Below, piece by piece: positions 10,703 through 21,170 of a stretch of DNA of 64,000 bases. Position 1 is the stretch's first letter; the number at the start of each line of letters is the position of its first letter. Under the pieces are notes generated by a model. It was given only the letters and a program-made list of their open reading frames with translations. It did no database searches and was not told the DNA's origin. A program made the translations under genes and the position numbers. The DNA is from Rhabdophis nuchalis (lineage: Eukaryota > Chordata > Lepidosauria > Squamata > Natricidae): the NCBI GenBank assembly GCA_039707465.1, contig CM077643.1, positions 319,615,919 through 319,679,918 of the forward strand, given 5' to 3'.

Positions 10703-10760
10703 TTGCAATAAAACAAAACAACAAAACAAAATAAAACAAAACAAAACAAAACAAAACAAG
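10703..10760 (+). repeat. (AAAAC)n microsatellite
   Basis: Imperfect AACAA/AAAACA pentamer array. Confidence 0.9.
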
Positions 10761-12047
10761 GAGATTAGGAAATGACTTTTTTGAGCAAGTAGGTATTAGA
10801 GAACAAATCTTCTTAGGCAGCATATTAAACAGCAGGTGGCAGTATCCATCTGACATGGCCAATCTTGAAAAAGCTAATGAGGATCAAATGTGATTAATAC
10901 TGTACATGGGAGGATAGGAAATCACCGAACTATAGGCCAGCCTGGATAATTAAAGAAGTCAATTGCCAAAATGATCTGATTGACTTGTCCATGAAATCAG
11001 CAGGAATGGAGCTTAAGTTGAGGGAGGATTTATCTTTTAAAATGATGCAGTGTACAACTAGCGTCCAAGACAATCCACAATCCAACCATAGAAATCACAA
11101 TGATTGCAACTAGATTGTGCATGCCTAACACTGAATATGCAGAGCTGGGAAGAGACAGCAGATTTGCAAGCACCAACTTCAGTTTATTTCATGAGATCGT
11201 TTACATGTTTAGTTGCTTGCCTTCCAAGTAACTGAAAAAATATGACAATTTCTTAAATTTCAGCAACATACAGCTAAGTACCCAAGAAATCTCTTGATTA
11301 AACATTGTCTGTATGTGAAATCAAGGATTCCTATTGTGGGCAACAATCCTATAAGAAGAACTTGTTTAGAAAATGATTTCTAAGCAGAAAAAGGATTACC
11401 CCAAGCACATATTTGCTGCTTTGAACTAATTCCCCAATGAGAATTCAAAAAAATACCTAAACATAGGAAAGTAAATAGGAAAGGATAGGATTATATGGAT
11501 TGATGAAAAGTTGGGGTAAACAGATATGTTTCTTTTTTCCTTTTTTTGTGTGGTATATCTTTGGATCTCTCTTACTGCCTATTTACGTTTTTGTGTGTAT
11601 GTAAGTTTTTGTGTGTATGTAAGTATACCACACACATCTATCTTGAGTGATGTTGTAATGCAAAGTGTGGCTTTCAGTCTTCGCTTTTCACTTTCATTTC
11701 CTTCCCTAGAGTGTCTAACCCCCACAGCTTCAACCTTAAATTGCCTACTGTGGACCTCACTCCATTCTTAAGAGGTCTGTAAAGGGGGAATGCATAAGCA
11801 CACCAGTGTGCCTACCGACCCCATTTATTTGTATTCATTTCTTACATTCATATCCAGGTTTATATCTATACCTGCTATCTTCTACACATTTGACAAACTA
11901 ATAAATACAAATACAAATATGGGGAAGAGATGGGAAGGGAAAACCAGAGCAAATGCTCTGTACAGAAGAGACAGCTGTGTGTTGTTAGAGGAGAAACATG
12001 GATTTCACTACCTGGTTTCAGAATCTTCAAGTGACTTATGCTCTAAA
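10761..12047. other. no gene or repeat recognised
   Basis: A short repeated TTTTGTGTGTATGTAAG doublet occurs at about 11588-11625. Otherwise nothing beyond short frames. Confidence 0.4.
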
Positions 12048-12055
12048 GATCTTTC

Positions 12056-12597
12056 CAGCAGTGGGTTGCTACTGGCATTACTGCCGGTTCAGTGGGCAAA
12101 AAAAATTGTGCTCTGTGCACATAAGAACATAAGAACATAAGAATAGCCTTGCTGGAACAGGCCACAGCCCATCCAGTCCAGCATTCTGTCTCACACAGTG
12201 GCTCCCTATTTGCTTCAGGGTCTTCCCAAGCAGATGTCTTCACCTGCTTATGATTCCCTGCAAATGGCATTGAGAAATATCCTGCCTATCTCTCCAACTT
12301 GGAGGGTGTCCTTAGGCATCCATAATGATAGCCATTGATACCCTTGTTCTCCATGAACTCGTCTAATCCTTTCTTAATACTGCACGTGCGTATTTACACC
12401 TAAAAAGGTCTGTGCATGCGCAGAATGTTACAAAAGAAAGGAAAAAAATACATTTTTGCAATGGAGATTGTTCTGCGCATGCCCAGAACCAAAAACTAAG
12501 ATGGTGCCGCCAACAATAGAACCGGTTTGGGTGCATGGGCATCTGAGTTACTACCTATTTGGCCTAACCAGTCCGAACTGGTAGGAACCCACCTCTG
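12056..12597. mobile_element. hAT MITE (CAGNGGTGGGTT family) split by a CR1
   Basis: Left end CAGCAGTGGGTTGCTAC; right end, reversed, CAGAGGTGGGTTCCTACCAG. The flanks GATCTTTC (12048-12055) and GATTTTTC (12598-12605) match at 7 of 8 bases. The interior motifs TGCGCAT, CCAGAACCAAAAACTAAG and CCGAACTGGTAGG recur in the copies at 22432-22675 and 52759-53026. A CR1 fragment sits inside at 12121-12379. Confidence 0.85.
12121..12379 (-). mobile_element. CR1 LINE 3' end with (TTCTTATG)n-type tail
   Basis: Minus strand: the 3' tail is repeats of TTCTTATG (12121-12143), preceded by the CR1-type block reading on plus as CTGGAACAGGCCACAGCCC then ATCCAGTCCAGCATTCTGT. The short repeat TGCAC flanks it (12116-12120 and 12381-12385), a likely target duplication within the hAT MITE. 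5'-truncated, no coding part. Confidence 0.8.
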
Positions 12598-12709
12598 GAT
12601 TTTTCCCAATTTGCACCTACCCAAGAGAAAACAACAACAATTGCTTTCATTTCATCACCCAATCCCACAAGACGGGCAAGGCTTATGTCATTTTTAGCTG
12701 TTCCGGTGT

Positions 12710-12710
<1 letters not shown>

Positions 12711-12785
<75 letters not shown>
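12711..12785 (+). repeat. (GATA)n microsatellite
   Basis: About 18 GATA units. GATA arrays are the core of the snake Bkm satellite, but a single short array is not evidence of sex linkage. Confidence 0.95.
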
Positions 12786-12891
12786 TAGATGATATAGATG
12801 ATATAGATATAGATATAGATATAGATAAAGATATAGATATAGATATAGATATAGATATAGATATAGATATAGATATAGATATAGATATAGA
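12786..12891 (+). repeat. (ATATAG)n microsatellite
   Basis: A hexamer array directly continuing the GATA array, with GATGAT interruptions at its start; it probably arose from it by slippage. Confidence 0.95.
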
Positions 12892-13846
12892 TTCTTCCTT
12901 ATTCCAGCACTATCCAAGGATAGCCTGAAGGTGCGTAATATCTGTCTGAATTTTTCATCTTTTAGCTTGGAAGGAAATCAGGTGCCTGAAGTAATAGTAT
13001 AGTTTTCTGTCAGTTCAAGGAATGGTGAAGAACTAGTTAGGCAGCGGGGAAAGTCTTGAACATCATCATTTCGCCTTCTATGGTTTCCTTCCATGAAATG
13101 AGCATTTTATGATGATTTGCAGAGACAGAAAAATGGTTTAAAATATAGGGTTACATCTCTTACATCTGTACATAACCATCCATTAGTATTTGAAAACAAT
13201 CTAGCAAGATGTACTACCAAGCAACTTGCAAAATGTAGGGGAAACAGAGTAAAGCAAGCCATATTCCTACAGTCTGCATATTTTGTCAGAAGGAATTTGC
13301 TACATTGGAAACTCTTCCATATGTGGTGAGAATATAGTGGTAAAGAAATTTATAGTTTGTGTTTTTTAGGAATTTAACATAAAATATGTTGTATAGTTTA
13401 AAAGAAGCATTACTTTGTACTTGATGTGCAAAATGTGAACTGTACTTGTAAAGATATTCTAAAGATAATATATGTGGGTGGAACTCATGATATTGCTAGA
13501 AATTAGGAAACAACTGCACATCTTTTAGAAGAATGCCAATATAAACAAATGGGAAATATTGTGTGTGAATAAAGAAACGAGACTGAAGGAAAACAAAAAC
13601 ACAATCAACTTGTTTAAACTATGGCATTGATTTACTAAATTTGAAGTTTTTTAAAAACAACAACAGATAAGTGTCAGATCTGGAAGCCATCTTTTACACT
13701 TGGCCTTCAGGCCTGCCACATTTTCTACTGTGGGAATATGGGAGGGGGGATTATACGAAGTATATGAGATATATAGTCAAAATAACATTCTTTTCTTAGA
13801 CACCTTGCCCAGCAGCTGCATAAAGATGACTGGGAAGCATCTCCAG
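12892..13846. other. no recognisable gene
   Basis: A/T-rich, with a 70-codon plus frame at 13117-13329 that shows no domain. Nothing else found. Confidence 0.4.
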
Positions 13847-13910
13847 CAGTGGTGGAATTCAACCAGTGTAAGAACTGGTTCACTGAGTGTGCGCTTCACA
13901 TGATTGGATC
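13847..13910. mobile_element. left half of a hAT MITE (CAGNGGTGG family)
   Basis: CAGTGGTGGAATTCAACC followed by AAGAACTGGTTCACTGAG matches the left end of the family seen complete at 22432-22675. No right end follows, so this is a deletion remnant. Confidence 0.5.
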
Positions 13911-14438
13911 TTTGGATGGACATGTAGATGCTGGGCAGGGACTTGGACTTTAGGTGGGGAAAACCTGGAAACCTTCAGATCCGGGTTTTTCCATGCCACT
14001 ATGGCATCTCTAATAAAATGGAACTTTGAGGAAACTCAAGTCTCAGAGTCTTCTTTCGTTAGGGGTGTTACTTAGAACCCTGACAATAAGGACTACTGTG
14101 CAAAGACAAATTGACTTTCTGAGGAATTTTGTACAGTGAATGGAATCATCTCCATTTTTTGCAATGTTCTTTATATTTCTTACAGTTGTTCTCTCCCCCC
14201 TCCCCAACACATTAAGAAATTGTGATGAATCATTTATTTTATATAAATGGAATTATTTTGAATGCAATACTCTGATTCGTTTTGTACTATTTCCTATATT
14301 CTCCCATATAATGCAATATAATGAAAGGAAAAAAGGTTTCTGCTTCCCTGGAAAAACTTTAATCCTCAAAGCAGCATTAAGTCTTGTTCCAAAGAATCTC
14401 CTTACCACCACCACCACCAATATAATTCCATATTAGCT

Positions 14439-14685
14439 CAGGGGTCGACAACCTTAAACACTCAAAGAGCCACAAAGGCCCTAACCAGAAGCCCCTGTTC
14501 AATTCTGGAACCAATCAGAAGTCTAGTTCCCCCATTATAGAGTCCCCTGCTAGCACAGCATCCTTTTCTTCTACCTGTCCTAACCGAAAGCCCTATCAAT
14601 TGTGGAGCTGACCGGTGACAGGGAGCTGCAGCAGAGGGATGAAACAGTCACATGCGGATCCAGAGCTGCAGGTTGCTGACCCCTG
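14439..14685. mobile_element. hAT MITE (CAGGGGTCGACAACC family)
   Basis: Ends CAGGGGTCGACAACC and, reversed, CAGGGGTCAGCAACC. Flanks TATTAGCT (14431-14438) and GATTATCT (14686-14693) agree at 6 of 8 positions. Length 247 bp, non-coding. Confidence 0.8.
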
Positions 14686-14869
14686 GATTATCTGAATTAG
14701 CTGAAAATTAATTCAGATCTGATACTTTGGAAAAAATGCTCAACCAGGTTGATAAAAAACAAAGGCACAATCCAAACAACAATTAATTTGTTAAATTAAT
14801 ACATGCTTTTCATTTTCCTACTTAAGGCATGATTTAAAAAGTACATGCCTTTTGTTAGATCGTAGCCTA

Positions 14870-15101
14870 CCCTGTTTCCCTGAAAATAAGACCTCTCCAG
14901 ATAATAAGCCCAATCGGGTTTTGAGCGCATGCACTAAAATAAGCCCTCCCTGAAAATATTGCAACATAGCAGCAGCCATGACGGGACCATCATCACCACC
15001 TCCTGCACCTCAAAAATAATAAGATCTCCCCAAAAATAAGGTCAAGCACTTATTTTGGGGTTAAAAGAAAATAAGACCCTGTTTTATTTTTGGGGAAACA
15101 G
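14870..15101. mobile_element. TA-flanked MITE (CCTGTTTCCC..AATAAGAC family)
   Basis: The left end CCCTGTTTCCCTGAAAATAAG and the reversed right end CTGTTTCCCCAAAAATAA are inverted; TA flanks both sides (14868-14869, 15102-15103). Internal repeats of AAAATAAGAC and AATAAGCCC occur. Tc1/mariner-like by target site; no transposase. Confidence 0.7.
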
Positions 15102-15489
15102 TATATTTTGCAAAGCTTCAAAGTGAAGCAAATGCAGTTCTTCTTCTCCGTTTATCAGAGCTTGGGGATCCTTTGAAAAGACAGCCAATGCAAATTGAGT
15201 TGAGCAACCTGCGAGAAAAATGAATTCATTTTAGAATTTCAAATGTGAATTATCTAGCATCACCTGTAGACCTGACATTTAAAGATGCTTTAGTTAATGT
15301 ATCTAGTCATAAAACAAAATCCAATTATTTGCCTTAGAGCTTCCCAGACATTTTTGTCTGCCATAGGCTGGCTTGCCAGGGACCATGTGAAATAGACAGA
15401 CAGACAAACAGACAGATGGATAGAACTTTATTTATTTATTTCTATTTATTATTTCTTTCTAAGATTTAGAAGCCATGCTACTCCAGAGT

Positions 15490-15592
15490 GAATTGATGAA
15501 TTGGCCACAGCGAGATGGCTGGAGGAAGTTCGCTATGGTGAGGCAGCCATGGCAAGATGGCCATGGCAAATTGGCCATAGCAAGTTATTTGC
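15490..15592. repeat. imperfect tandem of GGCCATGGCAA-type units
   Basis: Units such as GAATTGGCCACAGCGA, GATGGCCATGGCAAATTGGC and CATAGCAAGTT repeat about every 16-19 bp. They match the right arm of the fold-back element at 5300-5710, so this is a solitary arm. (ACAG)n at 15388-15420 and (TGTC)n at 15625-15652 flank it. Confidence 0.5.
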
Positions 15593-15652
15593 TACTGGGA
15601 TCCTGAGCCTAAGAAGATAGTGTCTGTCTATCTGTCTGTCTGTCTGTCTGTC

Positions 15653-15720
15653 CGTCTCTCTCCCTCCCTCTATCCCTGTCTCTCCCTCTCTTTCTTCCTC
15701 CATCCTTCTCCTTCTCTCAT
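15653..15720 (+). repeat. CT-rich array
   Basis: Pyrimidine-rich run of CTCT, CCCTC and TTCCTCC units. It borders the Bov-B fragment on its plus-strand left side; a similar run lies at its right edge (16049-16115). Confidence 0.8.
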
Positions 15721-15721
15721 C

Positions 15722-16050
15722 TTTAAGGCTAAGATGTATCCTCAAAAATCTTCTCCAATTTCAAAGTTCAGATGCATCCATATTCTTCTTATCTTCTTTA
15801 TCTTCTTTTTATCTTCTTAACTCCTTCAGAGTTCATCTTTCACTTCCATAAAATATCACAAGAAATACCAGTGCTTGCACAATTCTGATGGTTGTAGATA
15901 TAGAGAAATTTTCCAAAGCTTTCATGGCTGCTCTACCAAGTGATAATATTTCCTTTACTGTTGAGTTTGGATCCTAAAAGAGAGAATCTATTTACCTCTT
16001 GAGTGTCTTCACTGTCGGTTCTAAGGTTGTTGTACTCTTGGTCATTAGTT
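15722..16050 (-). pseudogene. Bov-B (RTE) LINE fragment
   Basis: The minus strand from about 16045 to 15722 parallels the plus-strand Bov-B at 30900-31200 almost base for base: it encodes decayed forms of LGRAAMK, IRIVQAL and VFYGSE. Frameshifts and a short TCTTCTTTATC array interrupt it. It carries the RT C-terminal part only. Its upstream edge meets a purine array (CT-rich on plus) just before the same AACTAATGACC word as in the other copy. Confidence 0.7.
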
Positions 16051-16529
16051 CTTGTTCTTGTTCCCTCCCTTCCTCTCTTCCTCCTTCCCACCCCCTCCCA
16101 CCCTCTCTTTCTCTCATCTTTAAGACTAAGGTTCCTCTACTCCTTCACTTCCTCTCTGAAAGACTTTTGAATGTAAGGTTACTGCTTATGAGAACTGCTA
16201 TGTCAAGAGCATTTTGTTTTGCTTTTTCCCTAGTGCTACTACTCCCCAGAAAGTATATTTTCTTGTAAACCTTTCTGTAAATCACTAGACAAATGTAGAT
16301 CCCTGTATGCAAAATAATACATGGAGTGTTGGCAGGAATGATAGAAAATGATTTTATTTGGTGAAGAGGTGATGGAGGGATTTTTTCTGCTTCCCAACCA
16401 AGTGACTTTGGGAAGGATAGCATTAGCAAACAAGCCCAAAGAACACTCAACTACCACCAGAATAAACAATGAATAGCAAATCCAGGATTTAAAAACTATA
16501 GATATGTCCAGGATTGCATACAAGTACAG
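16051..16529. other. CT-rich run then unassigned DNA
   Basis: CCCTCCC/CTTCC run to about 16115, then A/T-rich DNA with short frames and no recognised repeat. Confidence 0.4.
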
Positions 16530-17570
16530 ATAATAATTAATAATAATAATTTATTAGATTTATAAACCGCCCCCTCTCCCCGAAGGGACTCAGGGCGGTG
16601 TACAGGAAAATTAAAAAACCATCTAAAAACATACAATATATCCAAAGTTAAAAACGAATTAAATTACCCTGTACTAAAATTTAAGAACATTAAAATTACA
16701 ACCCAGCCTATGCTAAAATTCCCCTAAAATCTAACATCCATTTACATGTTTGTCAGATGTTATATTACAAAAGTCTAAACTATTATGCAAGACCAGCTTG
16801 CTGAAAAAAATATGTTTTAAGTGAACGGCGAAAGAGGGGAAGGTCAGTGATAGTGCGATGTTCGGGGGGTAGGTCATTCCAGAGGGCCGGCCCTGCCACA
16901 GAGAAGGCCCTACCCCTGGGCACCGCTAGCCGGCATTGACTGGCGGTTGGTACCCTCAGTAGGCCCTCTCTGTGGGAGCGTATTGGACGCAGGGAGGTAT
17001 GTGGCAGGAGACGGTCCCGCAAGTAACTAGGCCCCGAGCCATGGAGCGATTTGAAGATGGTAACAAGCACCTTGAAGCGCATCCGGAAGGCCACCGGTAG
17101 CCAGTGCAGCTCGCCCAGGAGAGGTGTTACGTGGGAGTAACAAGAAGCTCCCAGAATCCCCCGCGCGGCCACATTCTGAACCAACTGGAGCCTCTGGGTG
17201 CACCTCAAGGGGAGCCTCATGTAGAGAGCGTTACAATAGTCTAAGCGAGACGTCACGAGTGCTTGAGTGACAATGCAGAGGGCATCTCGGTCGAGAAAGG
17301 GACGCAACTGGCGTACCAGGCGAACCTGGTAGAATGCCCCCCTGGTCACGGCCATCACATGGTCATCCAGGGACAGCCGCGAATCCAGGAGGACGCCCAA
17401 GTTGCGAGCCCTTTCCACGGGGGCCAATGACTCGCCCCCGATAACCAGCGATGGAATGAGCTGGCTATGCCGAGATGCCAGAAACCACAGCCACTCGGTC
17501 TTGGACGGGTTGAGCCGAAGTTTGTTACTTCCCATCCAGAGCCGCACGGCTTCCAAACACCGGGACATCA
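16530..17570 (-). pseudogene. 5'-truncated L2 LINE, RT C-terminal part
   Basis: A minus-strand open frame of about 260 residues (17574-16783) starts LWMGSNKLRLNPSKTEWLWF, the RT palm motif D region, and continues through NLGVLLDSRLSLDDHV and ALWNDLPPEHRTIT to QQAGLA and stop. The 3' UTR end reads, on plus, AACCGCCCCCTCTCCCCGAAG and GGGACTCAGGGCGGTG, a different tail subfamily from the AACAAGGAG copies. The (TAA)n-type 3' tail is at 16530-16555. No frameshift in the remaining segment, so the insertion is fairly young. Confidence 0.9.
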
Positions 17571-18607
17571 GCATGGATTGGAAAACCCAAAAAATATTTA
17601 GGAAATTTGTGCCCAGGTTATGAATAGTTCAGCACTATTCTGCTAATGGCAAGTTTTTTTCTGAATCTGAACATCATACCTTCTTAAAGTATTATGAATA
17701 ACCCTGGACTCATATTTCTGCTTTCTTTCTCACATCTGACAGTAATATCATTTTGATTCTGTTGTGTAAAAAGTTACAATTACTTTCTTTTTCAAGGGAT
17801 GTTGTTTTTTTTTTAACTATTTGGATCATTAATACCTTTTCTTTGTCTTGGAGCTCTTGGTGTAGTCAAAAGTGAACAAAAGTGTACATGCATACACACA
17901 CACACACACACACACAAATATTAGCAACCCATTTAACAAGCCCAGAATTTGACATAGAAAATGCCAGGAGGAATTTTTTTAAACAGAAAAATATTGAACA
18001 ACTTTTTCAGTTTTCCCTAGACTGAATATTTTTGGGGGGATGTATTTTAGTTGTCAACATTTATTTGTCTTTTTCTTTAATTACAGCTTTGAATTGAGAA
18101 ACTGCAGTGGGACAGTTGCAGTACACGAGTGTATTTTGTTGTTGTTATTATTAGTCTTTTTGCCTTAAGCACTCATGGCTGATACTGAATCTCTCTTCTT
18201 TTGAAGTCTACTTACAAATGAATGGTTTGTGTGTTGCCCTTTCAGGGCATGTCAAATTTTTCAGCTTTCGATTTCCAAACATTAAGGGTGCTCAAAAGTT
18301 ATGACATGCCTTGGAGATTATAAAAAAAATAGTTTGGTTGCTTTAATATAATTTAGATGTGCTTGGTAAGTAACTACATAAATTATCATAACTTAAAAAA
18401 ACATTTTGTTTATTTACATGGAAATTCATTACCCACAAAAACAGAATAATCATAATGGGGAATGTCCATGAAGGTGTCTGCATCCAAAACGTTAAGATGG
18501 CAGCTGTTACCAAAGTCTCCCTGTTTTTGTGTGTATTGCACACAGGTTCCATGCAAAAATGGGACAGGGATTTAGTAGTGGTCCCTCTTGCAGGAGGTGC
18601 AATGAAA

Positions 18608-18645
<38 letters not shown>

Positions 18646-18737
18646 TAGGAAAGTTTTTGCTGGCGACTGGGACAAATGTTTTCAATCACAGTCATATGAC
18701 CACAAAATACTACAACTGGCCATAAAGCTGAGCCAAT
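17571..18737. other. no gene; two (CA)n microsatellites
   Basis: (CA)n at 17893-17917 and 18609-18644. The remainder shows only short frames, and the 97- and 110-codon frames at 18343-18748 run through the second CA array. Confidence 0.5.
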
Positions 18738-19049
18738 TAGTTAGTTAGTTTAGTTTATTCGATTTATATACCACCCTATTTCACCTAAAAGGGACTCAAA
18801 GCGGTGCACAGAGAGATAAAAACCCAACAATACAATCAGGGGTGGGTTTCTAAGGGTTCGCCCGGGATCCCGCGAGCCCTTTCGTCAAATTTCCCGATCC
18901 CGAGCGTTCCCTTTCAACCGTGGACCTGGAAGTAAGTCCTCCGCGTTTGTCCCCGCCCCCCCCCGCCACCCAGCCAACGCTAAAATCGCTGGATGCCGGG
19001 GGGGGCGGCTAACCGCCGCTGCTAACTGCTGCTCCCTCAGCTGGGGCAG

Positions 19050-19187
19050 GCAGGCAGGAAAGCAAGCAAGGCGGCTGCGCTGTCTTCTTTTTCCCTCAGC
19101 GAAGCGCCGCTGCGGCCGCCGCGGAAGCAGCACTTGGCTGAGGGAAAAAGAAGACAGCGCAGCCGCCTTGCTTGCTTCCCTGCCTGC
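19050..19187. repeat. 51-bp inverted repeat in hAT cargo
   Basis: Arm 19050-19100 is the reverse complement of 19137-19187 with one mismatch, around a 36-bp GC-rich spacer. The arms contain GAGGGAAAAAGAAGACAGCG, the word also found at 54086 in another transposon. Confidence 0.9.
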
Positions 19188-19659
19188 CCGCCCCAGCCCC
19201 TGCTGCTGCCGCCGCCGCAGCAGAGAGGAGGAGGAGGGGGCAGCCCCCTGGGCAGAGCGCGCAGCCAGGCGGCCGGGGCAGGCTAAGGCGAGTGATCGCG
19301 GGGGGCGGGGACGGGGGACGGGGACGCCAGGTTCCTTCATCCGGGGGTGGGTGAACGAGCGAACAAGCAAGCGCAGGCGGGCAAGGAAACTTGCTGCAGC
19401 AGCGCCCAACAACCTGCCTGCCCACCGCCTGCGGTTACTCGCTCGCTCACCTACCCACCGGACGAAGGAAGCTGGCGTCCGGTGGGTGAGCGAGCGAGTG
19501 AGTAACTGTGGCCAACTGGCCGCCGGGCGGGTAAGGAAAGTTGCTTGCTCACCCATCGGACGCCAGGTTCCTTCGTCTGGTGGATGGGTGAGAGAGCGAT
19601 TACAGCCAGTGGGCTGGCGGGCCGGTCAGGCTACTTCCAGGAGCTGAGGAGGTTTGTGG

Positions 19660-20632
19660 GGGGGGAGACAGACAGACAGAGAGAGGCACAGACACACAGA
19701 GAGACAGGGAGGGAGGGGGGAACCAGAGAGTGACAGACACACACAGAGAGACAGAGAGTGGGAGGGAGGGAGAGAAAGATAGACAGAGACACAGAATGAG
19801 TGATTTAAGTGCCTGAATGTGAGACAGACAGACACACACAGACACACACACAGAGTGACAGATGGGCAAACAAAGGAGAGAGAGACAGAGAGAGAGAAAG
19901 AAAAAAAAGAAGGTGGGAGAGAGAGAAAGAAAGAAAGACAGTCAGAGAGAAAGAGAAAAAAAAAGAAAGAGACAGAAAGGAAAGAAAGAGAAAAAAGAGA
20001 GAGAGAAAGAGAGAAAGAAAAGAGACAGAAAGAGAGAAAGAGAAAGAGAGAGAGAAAGAAAGAAAGAGAGAGAAGGAGAGAGAAAGAGGGAAAGAAAGAA
20101 AGAGAGAGAGAGAGAAAGAGAAATAGGGAAAGAGAGGGGGGAAAGAGGGAAAGAAAGAGAAAGAAAAAGAAAAAGAAAGAAAGAGAGAGAGAAAGAGAAA
20201 GAAAGAAAAAGAAAGTGAGAGAGAGAAAGAAACAGACAGAGAAAAAGAGAAAGAAAGAGACAAAGGAAAGAAAGAGAAAAAAAGAAAGAGAGAGAGGGAA
20301 AGAAAGAAAGAGACAGAAAGAGAGAGAGAGAAAGAGAGGGAGAGAGAAAGAGGGAAAGAAAGAAAGAGAAAGAGAAAGAAATAAAGAGAGAGAGAAAGAG
20401 GGAAAGAAAGAAAAAATGAGAGAGAAAGAAAGAGAGAGAAAGAGGGAAAGAGAAAGAGAGAAAGAAAGAAAGAGAGAAAGAAAGAAAGAGAGAAAGAGAA
20501 AGAAATAAAAAGAGAGAGAGAAAGAAAGAAAGAGGGAAGGAAAGAAAGAGACAGAGAAAGAAAGAGAGACAGAGAAAGAGAGAAAGAAAGACAGAAGGAA
20601 AGAAAGAAAAAGAAAGAGAGAGAGAGAGAGAA
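19660..20632 (+). repeat. long polypurine (GA/GAAA) array
   Basis: Nearly 1 kb of A and G on plus, mixing GAGA, GAAAGA and GACAGA units. It creates the long Arg/Lys/Glu frames on plus and the Ser/Leu/Phe frame on minus (up to 348 codons), which I do not regard as genes. Confidence 0.95.
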
Positions 20633-20710
20633 CTTATGACCACAATTAAGCCCAAAAGTTTGGTTGCTAACCAAGACCATTGTTAAGTGAGTTTCACATT
20701 TTCCAAATTG

Positions 20711-20804
20711 GCCACTCCCACCGGTCACATGGCCGGCAAGCCACTCCCACCCAGTCACATGGCCAGCAAGCCACTCCCACCCGGTCACATGGCCAGCAAG
20801 CCAC
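20711..20804 (+). repeat. three 28-bp tandem units
   Basis: Units of CCACTCCCACC then GGTCACATGGCCAGCAAG repeat three times near the right end of the hAT element. Confidence 0.85.
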
Positions 20805-21170
20805 AGAACCTGTTCCAAAAATTTTGAAACCCACCCCTGAATACAATACAAAATATAAAAGACAATTAAATTATTAAATCTGTGCTAAAATTTGGATAAA
20901 TAAATTTAAAACCAATAAATATCAAAGTTTAAAATTATTCCCTAGTCTATGTCAGGCCGGCTAGATGAAAGAAATGTGCTTTTAACATCCGACGGAAGAG
21001 TCGTAGGTCTGTGATGGTCCGGATATCGGGGGGCAGGTCGTTCCAGAGTGCCGGACCGGCCACAGAGAAGGTTTTTACCCTGGGAGCCGCCAGCCGACAT
21101 TGACCGGCTGATGGCACCCTGAGAAGGCCCACTCTGTGGGAGCGGACAGGTTGAAGGGACAGGTCGAAGG

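Larger units (their letters stand above)
18837..20839. mobile_element. 2.0-kb non-autonomous hAT transposon with GC-rich cargo and purine array
   Basis: Perfect 14-bp inverted ends CAGGGGTGGGTTTC (18837-18850 and 20826-20839) are flanked by a perfect 8-bp duplication AATACAAT (18829-18836 and 20840-20847). These ends match the short MITE family at 12056, 22432 and 52759. Inside, in order: a GC-rich block with CCGTGGACCTGGAAGTAAG (near 18918), a 51-bp inverted repeat (19050-19100 with 19137-19187, one mismatch), repeated TGGGTGAGCGAGCGAG words, a purine array (about 19660-20632), a fragment of the CAGGTAGTCC MITE family, and three 28-bp tandem units (20711-20804). No transposase frame; long frames are low-complexity. 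Confidence 0.9.
18738..21170 (-). pseudogene. L2 LINE 3' end, interrupted by a hAT element
   Basis: The 3' UTR part lies at 18738-18836 (on plus: TTTATATACCACCCTATTTC, GGGACTCAAAGCGGTGCAC). The coding end lies at 20950-21170 (LRVPSAGQCRLAAPR, ALWNDLPPDIRTITDLRLF, then a stop). The two parts join cleanly if 18837-20839 plus one copy of the 8-bp duplication is removed. Tail subfamily is like the copy at 16530. Confidence 0.85.

Noticed and set aside
18885..19556. 223-codon GC-rich minus frame resembling a proline/arginine-rich exon
   Set aside because: Lies within the hAT cargo, and its open state is explained by GC content. It might derive from a captured host first exon, but there is no domain to show it.
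19805..20851. 348-codon minus-strand frame rich in Ser, Leu and Phe, and overlapping Arg/Lys/Glu frames on plus
   Set aside because: They translate a purine/pyrimidine simple repeat inside a transposon. Length comes from low complexity, not selection.
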